Of a stretch of 64,000 nt of DNA, positions 50,058 through 58,295 are shown in pieces. How positions within the stretch are numbered: position 1 is the stretch's first letter; each line of letters starts with the position of its first letter. Below the pieces are notes generated by a model. That model did no database searches. It was not told the DNA's origin and worked only from the letters and a program-made list of their open reading frames with translations. Location: contig NZ_LAPT01000067.1 in the NCBI RefSeq assembly GCF_003194385.1, positions 1 through 64,000 of the forward strand, read 5' to 3'. The DNA is from Pokkaliibacter plantistimulans (GTDB taxonomy: Bacteria; Pseudomonadota; Gammaproteobacteria; Pseudomonadales; Balneatricaceae). Position numbers and translations under genes: made by a program.

Positions 50058-50885
50058 TCAGTGATGTTGCTGACGCTGGCGGCTGACCGACATCAGCACC
50101 ACGATCAAGGTGATCACCGCAAAGGAGAACACCGTGGTCAGGGTGCCGAGCGCATAGAGCACCGGCGTGGTGACGTTAGTGGTCATGCCGAACAGCTCCA
50201 GCGGCAGGGTATTGAAGCTGCCGGACACCATCAGGGTGCGGGCAAATTCATCGTAGGACAGCGTCAGGCCAAACAGCGCTACCCCCAGCAGGCTCGGTGC
50301 AATCAGCGGCAGCACGATCAGTCGCACGGTCTGCCAGTGGCTGGCACCAAGATCACGGGCGGCTGCTTCAAAGGAGGGATTGAAGCGGTTGAACACGGCA
50401 AACATGATCAGTAGCCCGAACGGCAGGGTCCAGGTCAGGTGGGCACCGAAGGCCGAGCTGTACCAGTGCGGCGCCCAGCCGAGGCGGTCAAACATCAGGC
50501 CGATACCGAGGCTGATCAGGATCGAAGGAATGATCAGGCTGGCCAGGGTCAGATAGAACAGGGTGTTGGAGCCTGCAAACCGGCGCCGGTAGGCAAAGCC
50601 TGCCAGCAGCGAAAAGACCGTGGTGCAGAGCATGACGCCGACGCCCAGCAGCAGCGAGCGGGTGAAGGAGCCACCGAAGTCACCCACCTGCTGTTCGGTA
50701 AACAGGTTGTGGAACCAGTACAGCGAGACGCCGTTCATCGGAAAGGTCAGGCCGCCGTTCGGCCCCTGAAACGACAGGATGCCAATGGTCAGGGTCGGGC
50801 CGTAGAGAAACAGCATGAACAGGGCAAACAGGGCAGTCAGCCAGTAGAAGCTCCTGGGGCGGCGGTTGCCAGTGGTACGGGCCAT
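50058..50885 (-). CDS. ABC transporter permease, PotC-like
   Basis: A 275-residue permease with six helices. The EAA loop is EAAARDLGASHWQTVRLIVLPLIAPSL (about residues 165-190), matching spermidine/putrescine-type PotC. It forms the second membrane subunit of the importer encoded by 50058-54350. The ATG at 50885 overlaps closely with the end of the PotB-like gene (2-bp gap), so the genes are coupled. Confidence 0.9.
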   Translation of the reverse strand: MARTTGNRRPRSFYWLTALFALFMLFLYGPTLTIGILSFQGPNGGLTFPMNGVSLYWFHNLFTEQQVGDFGGSFTRSLLLGVGVMLCTTVFSLLAGFAYRRRFAGSNTLFYLTLASLIIPSILISLGIGLMFDRLGWAPHWYSSAFGAHLTWTLPFGLLIMFAVFNRFNPSFEAAARDLGASHWQTVRLIVLPLIAPSLLGVALFGLTLSYDEFARTLMVSGSFNTLPLELFGMTTNVTTPVLYALGTLTTVFSFAVITLIVVLMSVSRQRQQHH

Positions 50886-50887
50886 GA

Positions 50888-51742
50888 TCACAGCTCCTTG
50901 CGAATATCGACCAGACGGAACATCACCATCAGCATGATCAGCACGGTGATCAGCAGTACCACGGCACTGGCGGCGGCGGCCGGGTATTGCAGCAGGGAAA
51001 TCTCGTTCTTGATGATCAGCCCCACCGAGGCATGCAGGCCTCCGCCCATAATGCTGACGGTAACGAAGTCGCCCATCACCATGGTCAGCACAAAGATGCT
51101 GCCGATCAGAATGCCGGACTTGCACAGCGGCACGATCACCATCAGCAGGATCTGCCAGGGCGCCGCCCCGGCATCGCGGGCGGCCTCGATCAGGCGACGG
51201 TCAATACGCATCATGGTGTTGAAGATAGGCGTCACCATGAACAGGGTGTAGAGATGCACATAGGCCAGGATGATGGAGAAGTCGCTGTACAGCAGGAATT
51301 CCAGCGGCTGCTCGATCAGTCCGGTGCTCAGCAGGAAGCTGTTGACCATACCGTTGCGGCCCAGCAGCGGAATCCAGGAAATCATGCGAATGATGTTGGA
51401 GGTAAAGAAAGGGATGGTGCAGAGCATGAACAGCAGGGTCTGCATCCGGGTCGTGCGAATATGGAACGCCAGGTAGTAGGCGATACTGAAGCCCAGCACC
51501 AGCGTGATCAGCCAGGTACTGATGGCGTATTTGAAAGTGTTCAGATACGCCTGCCAGGTCACCGATGAGGTCAGCAGATACTGGTAGTTATCGAGGATAA
51601 AACCCGGAATCAGTTGGTAGGAGTCATAGTCCCAGAAGCTGACGATGATGATCACGGCGATGGGAAACACCAGAAACATCAACAGCGTCAGGCTGAGCGG
51701 CAGGGCCTGCAAATGGCTGACGGAAAGAAGGCCTCTGTTCAT
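50888..51742 (-). CDS. ABC transporter permease, PotB-like
   Basis: A 284-residue permease with six helices. The EAA loop reads IEAARDAGAAPWQILLMVIVPLCKSGIL (about residues 185-212), as in PotB-type subunits. The ATG at 51742 is preferred over the longer open frame, which would run over the neighbouring gene region. Located between the solute-binding protein gene (100 bp) and the PotC-like gene. Confidence 0.9.
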   Translation of the reverse strand: MNRGLLSVSHLQALPLSLTLLMFLVFPIAVIIIVSFWDYDSYQLIPGFILDNYQYLLTSSVTWQAYLNTFKYAISTWLITLVLGFSIAYYLAFHIRTTRMQTLLFMLCTIPFFTSNIIRMISWIPLLGRNGMVNSFLLSTGLIEQPLEFLLYSDFSIILAYVHLYTLFMVTPIFNTMMRIDRRLIEAARDAGAAPWQILLMVIVPLCKSGILIGSIFVLTMVMGDFVTVSIMGGGLHASVGLIIKNEISLLQYPAAAASAVVLLITVLIMLMVMFRLVDIRKEL

Positions 51743-51842
51743 CGGTAAATCCTTGCAGAATACGGCATGGGGCCGGGCCAGCCCGCACCGTGGAGGGCAC
51801 GTGCGGGCTCGCCCGGCTAACGGTGATGACGCGATGCCATCA

Positions 51843-53183
51843 TCAGGAAACGATAAATTCGTTCCACTTGCGGACCATGTACTTGTTCTCGTCCATGACC
51901 GAGTTCCAGCAGGCCACGTGGCCCATGCGCTCGGCGTAGGAGCCGCCATCGCGCACGGCACCGGCTTTTTCCATGACCTTGCCTTCGGGGCTGAGAATGT
52001 CGCCTGCCGCCGCTTTACCTTCCATCCAGTAACCCCATTCATCGGCGCTCATGAAGTTCTTGGCTGTTTCCGGCGCGGCGCTGTAGTAGCCCTGACGGTT
52101 GAGGTAGGCACCGACCCAGCCAGACAGATACCAGTCGATATATTCGTAGGCGGCATCCAGCTCCAGACCGGTCAGGTGCTTGGCCAGACCCAGACCGCCG
52201 CCCCAGGCGCGATAGCCTTCTTTCAGCGGCTGATATTTACAGGCGATACCACGGCTGCGGACCGCGGCCACGGCGGGAGACCACATGGACTGAATGACAA
52301 CTTCACCGGAGGCCATCAGGTTGACCGACTCATCGAAGGACTTCCAGAACGCGCGGAACTGACTGGCTTTCTTGGCTTCCATCAGCAGGCCGATGGTCTT
52401 GTCGATCTCCTCCTTGGTCATGTTGCCCTTGTCGCCGTAGCTGACCTTGCCCATGGCTTCGGCAATCATCGCCGCATCCATGATGCCGATGGCAGGAATG
52501 TTGAGGATGGACGCCTTGCCCTTGAACGCCGGGTCCATGATGTCGGCCCAGGTGGTGATGTCACGGCCGACCAGATCAGGACGGATACCCAGGGTATCGG
52601 CGTTGTAAATGGTGGGGATCAGGGTCATCCACTGGGTGGGTTCCTTGGCGAAGGTCTTGCTGTCGGCTGATTCGACGAAGCCAACGGTATGGGGCGCTGT
52701 GCCCTGAGCAATTTTCGAGTCGGGGGTCAGCTTGCCGTTGATGAACAGCGGCGAAATCTTGCTGAAGTTCTTCATCCGTTCGACATTCATCGGCTGCATG
52801 ACGCCTGCCGGGAAGACCTTCTTGCAGATCCAGTATTCGATGTCAGCGATGTCATAGGAGTTGGGCTGGGTCACGGCGCGCTGGGCGACGGCATCGGAAT
52901 CCAGTGCGGTCAGCTCCAGATTGATGCCCAGATCTTCCTTGGCCTTCTTGGCGATGTCGTTGAGGTTGGAAACCCCGGTACCGAACTGACGCAGCGTCAC
53001 GTTCTTGATGTTCTGTGCCCAAATCATGGGGAAGCCGGTGATGGCTCCGGAGCCCACGGCAACCGCTGACAGCGCACCGGCACCCTTGATCAGGCTGCGG
53101 CGGCTGATCAGGCTGCTATTGCTGGTGTCCGCCTCGGCAGAAGCTGCGGCTGGGGTAGTGGCTTCGTCGTACTGCTGGGTCAT
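51843..53183 (-). CDS. ABC transporter substrate-binding protein with Tat-type signal
   Basis: A 446-residue periplasmic binding protein of the spermidine/putrescine (PotD-like) family. The N-terminal extension leads to ISRRSLIKGAGALSAVAVGSG, a twin-arginine signal. The ligand-binding domain spans about residues 60-440. Residues usually seen in PotD acidic and aromatic pockets cannot be assigned with confidence, so the ligand may be a polyamine, an amino acid or a purine-breakdown product. GGAG precedes the ATG. Confidence 0.87.
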   Translation of the reverse strand: MTQQYDEATTPAAASAEADTSNSSLISRRSLIKGAGALSAVAVGSGAITGFPMIWAQNIKNVTLRQFGTGVSNLNDIAKKAKEDLGINLELTALDSDAVAQRAVTQPNSYDIADIEYWICKKVFPAGVMQPMNVERMKNFSKISPLFINGKLTPDSKIAQGTAPHTVGFVESADSKTFAKEPTQWMTLIPTIYNADTLGIRPDLVGRDITTWADIMDPAFKGKASILNIPAIGIMDAAMIAEAMGKVSYGDKGNMTKEEIDKTIGLLMEAKKASQFRAFWKSFDESVNLMASGEVVIQSMWSPAVAAVRSRGIACKYQPLKEGYRAWGGGLGLAKHLTGLELDAAYEYIDWYLSGWVGAYLNRQGYYSAAPETAKNFMSADEWGYWMEGKAAAGDILSPEGKVMEKAGAVRDGGSYAERMGHVACWNSVMDENKYMVRKWNEFIVS

Positions 53184-53207
53184 AACGCTTTCTCCAAAGA
53201 TGATTGG

Positions 53208-54350
53208 TTAGATCGCCATAGCGGGTTGCGCGACTTGGGCGGTTGAGTTGAGGTGCTGCGGTTGAAACAGATTGAGGTGCTGCGCTGACCAGCTGAGGGT
53301 GACCAGATCACCCGCATGCAGTGGCAGCTGACCAAAATGACGGTCGGGCAGATAGGCCATCAGGGTGTTGCCGGTGCTGGTTGTGCACTCGACATAGATG
53401 AACTGGCCCTGGAACTCGATATCACTGATGCTGGCGGTCACTGCGAACTGACCCGCTGCCGCCGGGTGCTGACCCGGTTGCAGGTCGATGTGATCGCAGC
53501 GCACTGAAAAGGACAGCTCGCCTTGTCCGGCAGGCAGACGGTGGCTGTCGATCCAGCCTGAACCCTGCGGATCGAAATGCAGCTGTACCTGATCGTTCTG
53601 ACGTGCGCCGGGCTGCGCCGTCAGCAGGTTATGGCCGCCGATGAACTGCGCCACAAAGGGCGTGGCGGGCTGTTCAAACAGCTCACGAGGCTCGGCGATC
53701 TGCTGAATACGGCCACCTTCCATCACTACCGCCAGATCGGCCAGCGCAAAGGCTTCTTCCTGCGAGTGGGTGACGTGAATAAAGGTCAGACCGAGTTTCT
53801 GCTGAATGGACTTCAGCTCCTTGCGCATCTTGATGCGCAGGAAGGGGTCAAGGGCTGACAGCGGCTCGTCGAGCAGTACCACATCCGGCTCGGTAATCAG
53901 CGCACGGGCCAGAGCTACACGCTGTTGCTGGCCGCCTGACAGCTGATCGGGGAATGACTGGGCGTAATCCTGCATATTCACCAGCGCCAGCAGTTCGCGG
54001 GCACGGGCATGGCGCTCTGCGGTTTTCATGCCGCCGATACGCAGGCCGAAGGCGACGTTGTCGAGGCAGTTCATATGCGGGAACAGGGCATAGTTCTGGA
54101 ACATCATGGCGGTGCCACGCTGGGTGGGAGACAACAGCGTGACGTTGCGGTTGTCCATCAGGATGTCGCCCTCGGTCACCGCCTCATGACCTGCCAGCAT
54201 GCGCAGTGTGGTGCTTTTACCACAGCCGCTGGGGCCAAGCAGGCAGCAGTATGCGCCGCTGGGAATGCGCAGGTTCACGTCCGTGACGGCAGGGCGGTTC
54301 CCGTAGGATTTATGAACGGAGACGAGCTCGACTAAACCTTTTCCCGACAT
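53208..54350 (-). CDS. ABC transporter ATP-binding protein, PotA-like
   Basis: A 380-residue ATPase. Walker A is LLGPSGCGKSTTLRML (about residues 36-51), the signature is LSGGQQQRVALARAL and Walker B is VVLLDEPLSALDP. A C-terminal TOBE domain (about 285-360) is present as in PotA/MalK-type proteins. It is the first gene of the importer operon. Its start lies 16 bp from a perfect inverted repeat, the presumed operator. Confidence 0.93.
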   Translation of the reverse strand: MSGKGLVELVSVHKSYGNRPAVTDVNLRIPSGAYCCLLGPSGCGKSTTLRMLAGHEAVTEGDILMDNRNVTLLSPTQRGTAMMFQNYALFPHMNCLDNVAFGLRIGGMKTAERHARARELLALVNMQDYAQSFPDQLSGGQQQRVALARALITEPDVVLLDEPLSALDPFLRIKMRKELKSIQQKLGLTFIHVTHSQEEAFALADLAVVMEGGRIQQIAEPRELFEQPATPFVAQFIGGHNLLTAQPGARQNDQVQLHFDPQGSGWIDSHRLPAGQGELSFSVRCDHIDLQPGQHPAAAGQFAVTASISDIEFQGQFIYVECTTSTGNTLMAYLPDRHFGQLPLHAGDLVTLSWSAQHLNLFQPQHLNSTAQVAQPAMAI

Positions 54351-54365
54351 GGCGGCATTCCACAG

Positions 54366-54398
54366 ATTGCTAACAATTATATTTTTATTGTTAGCAAT
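54366..54398. promoter_or_regulatory. Perfect inverted-repeat operator upstream of the ABC importer
   Basis: ATTGCTAACAAT (54366-54377), a 9-bp spacer and its exact complement ATTGTTAGCAAT (54387-54398). It lies directly upstream of the importer operon and is shared in sequence with the copy at 54667. Confidence 0.7.
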
Positions 54399-54666
54399 CT
54401 ATATGCCACAAATTCACCGCAGTGGATTCTGTTTCCTCTGCAGGAGGTCTTGGAAGACCGGTTTTATATGTAAATTCAGCGCTTTATTCGCACTGCAAAA
54501 AGATCATCAGAGGATCCTGAAGGCTGAATCAAAAGGCTCAGAATGCTGATTTTATGAGCCGAATGGTTTAGATAACTGACCCAAAGTTGGGCGTAGGCAG
54601 CACAAAACTGAAACATATCGGGGCAGTGCAAAACAGCGCTAGGCATTCACCTTGTGTTTCCGCTAA

Positions 54667-54678
54667 ATTGCTAACAAT
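54667..54678. promoter_or_regulatory. Third operator copy upstream of the GntR-family gene
   Basis: ATTGCTAACAAT again, 34 bp before the GntR-type start. This suggests autoregulation. The rest of the 361-bp gap (54351-54711) shows nothing else recognisable. Confidence 0.6.
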
Positions 54679-54711
54679 AGAACAGCGAGAGCCAGGCAAG
54701 AGTAACAAGTT

Positions 54712-55407
54712 ATGGCCAGCCATGCCGTCCGCGAAGTACAACGCATCTTCAACTCCATCTACGACGCCATCGTCGAGCAGCGTCTCCCCCCGGGCACCCG
54801 TCTGACCGAGCTGAATCTGGTCGAGGTGTTTGCCGCCAATCGCAATCATGTGCGCAGCGCCTTGCGTGATCTGTCCCATCTCAAGCTGGTGCGGATTGAA
54901 ATGAACCGGGGTGCCTTTGTCGAAGAGCCGACACCGCAGCAGGCCCGTGAAGTGTTCGCTGCCCGCCGGGTGATTGAAAAGGCGATGATCGAGAATGCCA
55001 TCGACAATATGAGCGCAAAGGATCGCAAGGCCATCAGTGCGCATATTGCGCAGGAGCATGCACTGGGCCATGACCCGGCCAAGCCGGAGTTCATCCGTCT
55101 TTCCGGCGACTTTCACCGCCTTTTATCACGCATAGCCGGTAATCAGACCCTGGGCGAAATGCTCGATAGCCTGATCGCCCGAACCTCACTGATCATTGCC
55201 CTGTATGAAGTGCAAAGCGGCATACAGTGCTCCCACGACGAGCACGACCATCTTGCCGAAGCGCTGCTGTCAGGCGATAAGGCCGCTGCGGTAGCGTCAA
55301 TGGAGCACCATTTACTTGCCATCGAAAAACGCCTGCGCCTTGGTCCACAGAAAACGGAAGAGGTAGATTTGTTTGAGGTATTTGCCGGGGTGGAGACGGT
55401 GAAGTAG
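54712..55407 (+). CDS. FadR-subfamily GntR transcriptional regulator
   Basis: A 231-residue regulator. The winged helix (about 1-75) contains RLPPGTRLTELNLVEVFAANRNHVRSALRDLSHLKLV, and the FCD domain (about 85-215) has FHRLLSRIAGNQTLGEMLD and the C-terminal EHLAEALLSGDKAAAVASMEHHL-like DEHDHLAEALLSGDKAAAVA, with metal-binding histidines plausible. It faces the ABC importer/racemase operon. FCD regulators usually respond to a carboxylate, so the effector may be the imported compound or its product (inferred). Confidence 0.9.
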   Translation: MASHAVREVQRIFNSIYDAIVEQRLPPGTRLTELNLVEVFAANRNHVRSALRDLSHLKLVRIEMNRGAFVEEPTPQQAREVFAARRVIEKAMIENAIDNMSAKDRKAISAHIAQEHALGHDPAKPEFIRLSGDFHRLLSRIAGNQTLGEMLDSLIARTSLIIALYEVQSGIQCSHDEHDHLAEALLSGDKAAAVASMEHHLLAIEKRLRLGPQKTEEVDLFEVFAGVETVK

Positions 55408-55410
55408 AGA

Positions 55411-55719
55411 TCAAAGCCTGAAGATAGGAGGCCAGTGCTCAATAAGCTGGCCCAGTTCAACGAAAGAATGTCTGCCCATTTGGGTAAGCGCTATAGCTAG
55501 ACTCAATGAAGTGATGTAGGCAGAGAAATAAATCAGCGCAATATGTTTGGCCAGTGTGTTTTTTGAAAAAGCTATTTCTACGGCACCTATCTGGATAGAG
55601 AAATAGAAAAGCAGGATATAGATAGGTAGCCAGTGCAGAAAAAGATAAACCAAAAGTGTGGATGACAGTATATAAGTAGTTGTTGATAGAATTACGCTAT
55701 ATATGTTGACTGGTTTCAT
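55411..55719 (-). CDS. Hypothetical membrane protein
   Basis: A 102-residue hydrophobic protein with about three predicted helices (about residues 10-45 as two, and 60-82). It begins MKPVNIYSVILSTTTYILSS. I do not recognise the family. It marks the left end of the AT-rich island. Codon use differs from the chromosome to its left. Confidence 0.55.
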   Translation of the reverse strand: MKPVNIYSVILSTTTYILSSTLLVYLFLHWLPIYILLFYFSIQIGAVEIAFSKNTLAKHIALIYFSAYITSLSLAIALTQMGRHSFVELGQLIEHWPPIFRL

Positions 55720-55843
55720 GGTTTGGTTGGTAAATAAAACGGCTATAGAGGGTTTTGTTTTTCATTACTTTATCTGTCTTACGTCTTTGATTTTTAAAAT
55801 AAATCTGACTGCATGTGTGAATAGTTAAAATGATACCATGTAA

Positions 55844-56152
55844 TTACAGATTGTCGCTTGTATTGCCCGTTATGCTCTCTATAAATTTCCTCATATCGTT
55901 TGAGCTTACCTCTATGTTCATAAAAGCAGCTCTGAGTCTTAGCAGGTTTGCTTCATTTACTCTGCTGTTAAAATTGTCTAATCCTATACTTTTAATGAGT
56001 TGATATAAAAAACTTACATCATCAAAAAAATCTAATACATCTGTAAGATTTTCTATTTTCTTATTATCTATATCTTGTAAATTTCTAATATATCTTTCAA
56101 ATATTCTATCGGTTGTTTCTTTTTCTGGATTTTCATTATTTTTGCGCATCAT
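55844..56152 (-). CDS. Hypothetical helical protein of the toxin island
   Basis: A 102-residue, mostly helical, charged protein (KETTDRIFERYIRNLQDIDNKK, then DVLDFFDDVSFLYQLIKSIG). It has no known family that I recognise; an immunity-like or orphan accessory role is possible from the position. The frame is open to 56185 from a TTG. The ATG at 56152 is chosen, but no good ribosome site is visible for either, so the start is uncertain. Confidence 0.45.
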   Translation of the reverse strand: MMRKNNENPEKETTDRIFERYIRNLQDIDNKKIENLTDVLDFFDDVSFLYQLIKSIGLDNFNSRVNEANLLRLRAAFMNIEVSSNDMRKFIESITGNTSDNL

Positions 56153-56344
56153 ATTCAAGGAGGTAATCGTGTATGCTGAAGTCAAGTTTTGTATTGATGT
56201 GTAGCTTCATAGCTTTTATACATGGGGTTGCTGTCTTGCAGATTGAAAATATATTCAAGCTTTTGTGTTGATATATATTTTAATCTCAATTTCACCCACG
56301 AAGAATTTATCTGCCTTTTTTGAAAATAATTATATACCCTATTT

Positions 56345-56408
56345 ATGGTTTTATGGTTTTATGGTTTTATGGTTTTATGGTTTTATGGTTTTATGGTTTT
56401 ATGGTTTT
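56345..56408. repeat. Octanucleotide tandem repeat, 8 copies
   Basis: ATGGTTTT is repeated exactly eight times. It lies in the approximately 360-bp gap between 56185 and 56543, which is otherwise AT-rich and without a recognisable gene. Perfect tracts of this type gain or lose units by slippage. Confidence 0.95.
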
Positions 56409-56542
56409 TCGCTATAAACACCATCAATGCTATATTGGCTGAAGCGGAAATATGAGCATTGAACATTCTCTTGGATGACAAAAAATGATGAGCCGCCTCA
56501 TAACTAACTTAACTATAAATAGATATAGTGGCTTTCTTCTGT

Positions 56543-56752
56543 TCAAGTATTTTCTTTATATTGGGGGTTATGAATAAACTCGCCAGATATATCACCATTT
56601 TGATTTACTTTCCAAGCGCCAATAATTTTTTCTGGGGGGATGTAGTCGCTTTCTTTTAAATCACCATCTATTGTATATAAGTATGCGTTCGGCATTTTTT
56701 TTGCCTTGGACTTGATTTCTTCTGTTATTTCAGGTGCTTTTGTCTTTTTCAT
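56543..56752 (-). CDS. Small hypothetical protein (intact copy of a duplicated gene)
   Basis: A 69-residue acidic-basic protein (KKTKAPEITEEIKSKAKKMP, then IPPEKIIGAWKVNQNGDISG). A frameshifted, shortened copy lies at 61384-61530. In both places it follows the same immunity-gene family, so it probably belongs to the toxin module. Function unknown. Confidence 0.5.
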   Translation of the reverse strand: MKKTKAPEITEEIKSKAKKMPNAYLYTIDGDLKESDYIPPEKIIGAWKVNQNGDISGEFIHNPQYKENT

Positions 56753-56754
56753 AA

Positions 56755-57090
56755 ACTATGAGTGCTTTTTAATAATGTGAATCAGTCTGGTGTCATTGAC
56801 GAGCATGAGCTTTATATATATAAGTAGAAAAATCATTCTCATCATCATGCATTCTCCAAGACCTGGCATCGGTTGATCCTGAGAAATCCATCCACGATGG
56901 GTAGTCTATCTTGAATACAATTTTCCTCTTTGATGTATCTCTGTTCTTTTATCGAATTGAACTTCATTATCCTTGTCGTTGAATCTCTCTATTGTCATGG
57001 CTTGGGTTGAGACCAAGAAGGATATTTTGCATCGATTTTTCCTTAACTGTATCCCAATCGCCATGTTTTCCGAAAACTTCATCAGGAGTG
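56755..57090 (-). pseudogene. Decayed Rhs toxin tip plus immunity gene
   Basis: On the minus strand, 56999-57090 encodes TPDEVFGKHGDWDTVKEKSM and then ILLGLNPSH, nearly the same as the end of the toxin at 61977 (TPDDLFDKYGDWDTVIEKSM, ILLGVNPDH). The following DNA, down to 56755, matches the immunity gene at 61538-61966 but lacks about 190 internal bases and has stops. It is a broken duplicate of that toxin-tip/immunity pair. Confidence 0.75.
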
Positions 57091-57180
57091 TTGATTTAGA
57101 AAAATATAACACGTGCAAGTTTAACAGCGATTGGTGTCAGAATATTAAATGTTCTGGATTTTTGATATAACTATTGAGTT

Positions 57181-57546
57181 TTATATTTCAAAAGTATTAG
57201 TGATTATTTTTTGGATAGTCCCTTTGTTAATGGCAATCCAGGCTCTTTCTGAATTTTCTATTATAAGTCCATCAGCGTCATCCATCTTAGCAACCATCTC
57301 TAATGCTTTTTCCCATACTATTCCTCCGTGACTTTTTTCTAGTTTTTTATTTTCTCTTTTTGTAAAAAAAACTACAGCTCTTATCTTCTCTCCCACACGA
57401 GCCAAAGGAACACGAAGTGGTTCATTGTTTTTTTCAGGCTTTATAAAATTAAAATAAAGCTCCTTACCTTTCAAAAGCTCAAAAAGCTCATTGTAATCGC
57501 TGTCTAGCTTGGTCGTGGATGCAACATTGATTTTTTCAATATCCAT
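57181..57546 (-). CDS. SseB-like protein, possible immunity protein
   Basis: A 121-residue protein with SseB-type features: VPLARVGEKIRAVVFFTKRE in the middle, KALEMVAKMDDADGLIIENS and a C-terminal IAINKGTIQKI. SseB-domain proteins occur among polymorphic-toxin immunity proteins. It stands directly downstream (18 bp) of a decayed toxin remnant, the usual toxin-immunity order on this strand. GGAAGC precedes the ATG. Its role as immunity protein is inferred. Confidence 0.55.
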   Translation of the reverse strand: MDIEKINVASTTKLDSDYNELFELLKGKELYFNFIKPEKNNEPLRVPLARVGEKIRAVVFFTKRENKKLEKSHGGIVWEKALEMVAKMDDADGLIIENSERAWIAINKGTIQKIITNTFEI

Positions 57547-57560
57547 AGCATTGCTTCCCT

Positions 57561-57857
57561 AATACTTAATTATGTAGTCTTGAATAGTAGTATCTATTAT
57601 CCCTTCTGTATCATACATCAGGTTACTGGCTGGTTCTAATGGGTCATTATTGGCTGGCACAGAACGATAAACAGCCTCCATCGAGATGCTTACCGCTATG
57701 CTCCACTGTATTATCAAATGGCGTTAAATGTTTCTTAGGATTTGGCGTCCAGTTCATAGTAAGCGAAATATCGTCATCCGCATAAAATCTAATACCTTCT
57801 GCACTTACAGAATTTGATAGAATTGGTGAAAAGGTTTTGTTTGTGACAATAAGTGAC
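57561..57857 (-). pseudogene. Decayed toxin C-terminal remnant
   Basis: On the minus strand the sequence reads as two frames: SNSVSAEGIRFYADDD...TPFDNTVEHSGKH, then after a shift NNDPLEPASNLMYDTEGIIDTTIQDYIIKY and a stop, 14 bp before the SseB-like gene. Gene order suggests the tail of a third toxin tip whose 5' part is gone. I cannot assign the family. Confidence 0.5.
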
Positions 57858-58286
57858 CTAGGCCCAATTACTAATCAAACTTCCCTGCAACTGCTTATTT
57901 TTCCAAACTGAAAAAACGTAGCCCAAGAAGTCTTCATCCTCATCCATTTCCGGCTCTACTGGTTCAAATCCTGGAATTTCCGCCCACCAAGTTTTGTACT
58001 CTATCGAAACTGATTTTTTTGGAGATTTAACTTCGAAGCATGTCGTTCTATTAGCTAAGTTATGGAAGTACCTCAACTCGACATCTGCTGAAGACAACTC
58101 CCACTTATCTCTGTCCATTTGTAAGATCAAAACGTTGTCTTCACAGTAAATGGCTAAGCATCTTTGATCCAATAGATGGAAGTTTCCTTTCGGCTTAACT
58201 GATACGTCTACATTACTATTAACTACGCCTATAGACGCATCAAAATCAACCAGATCACCTTTATCAAACGGCTTAGATAAAATCAT
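57858..58286 (-). CDS. Rhs immunity protein, copy 2
   Basis: A 142-residue protein directly after the truncated Rhs gene (9-bp gap). It shares its size and C-terminal pattern with the protein at 61538-61966: a central hydrophobic part, then SIEYKTWWAEIPGFEP and DEDEDFLGYVFSVW (compare FKIDYPSWWIAQDQPMPG and DDENDFFAYIKLM). The immunity role is inferred from this position and pairing. The two are paralogs, not copies. Confidence 0.7.
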   Translation of the reverse strand: MILSKPFDKGDLVDFDASIGVVNSNVDVSVKPKGNFHLLDQRCLAIYCEDNVLILQMDRDKWELSSADVELRYFHNLANRTTCFEVKSPKKSVSIEYKTWWAEIPGFEPVEPEMDEDEDFLGYVFSVWKNKQLQGSLISNWA

Positions 58287-58295
58287 AAATCACCT

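Noticed and set aside
56345-56408. CRISPR-like array
   Set aside because: The units are 8 bp and contiguous, without spacers, so this is a simple tandem repeat.
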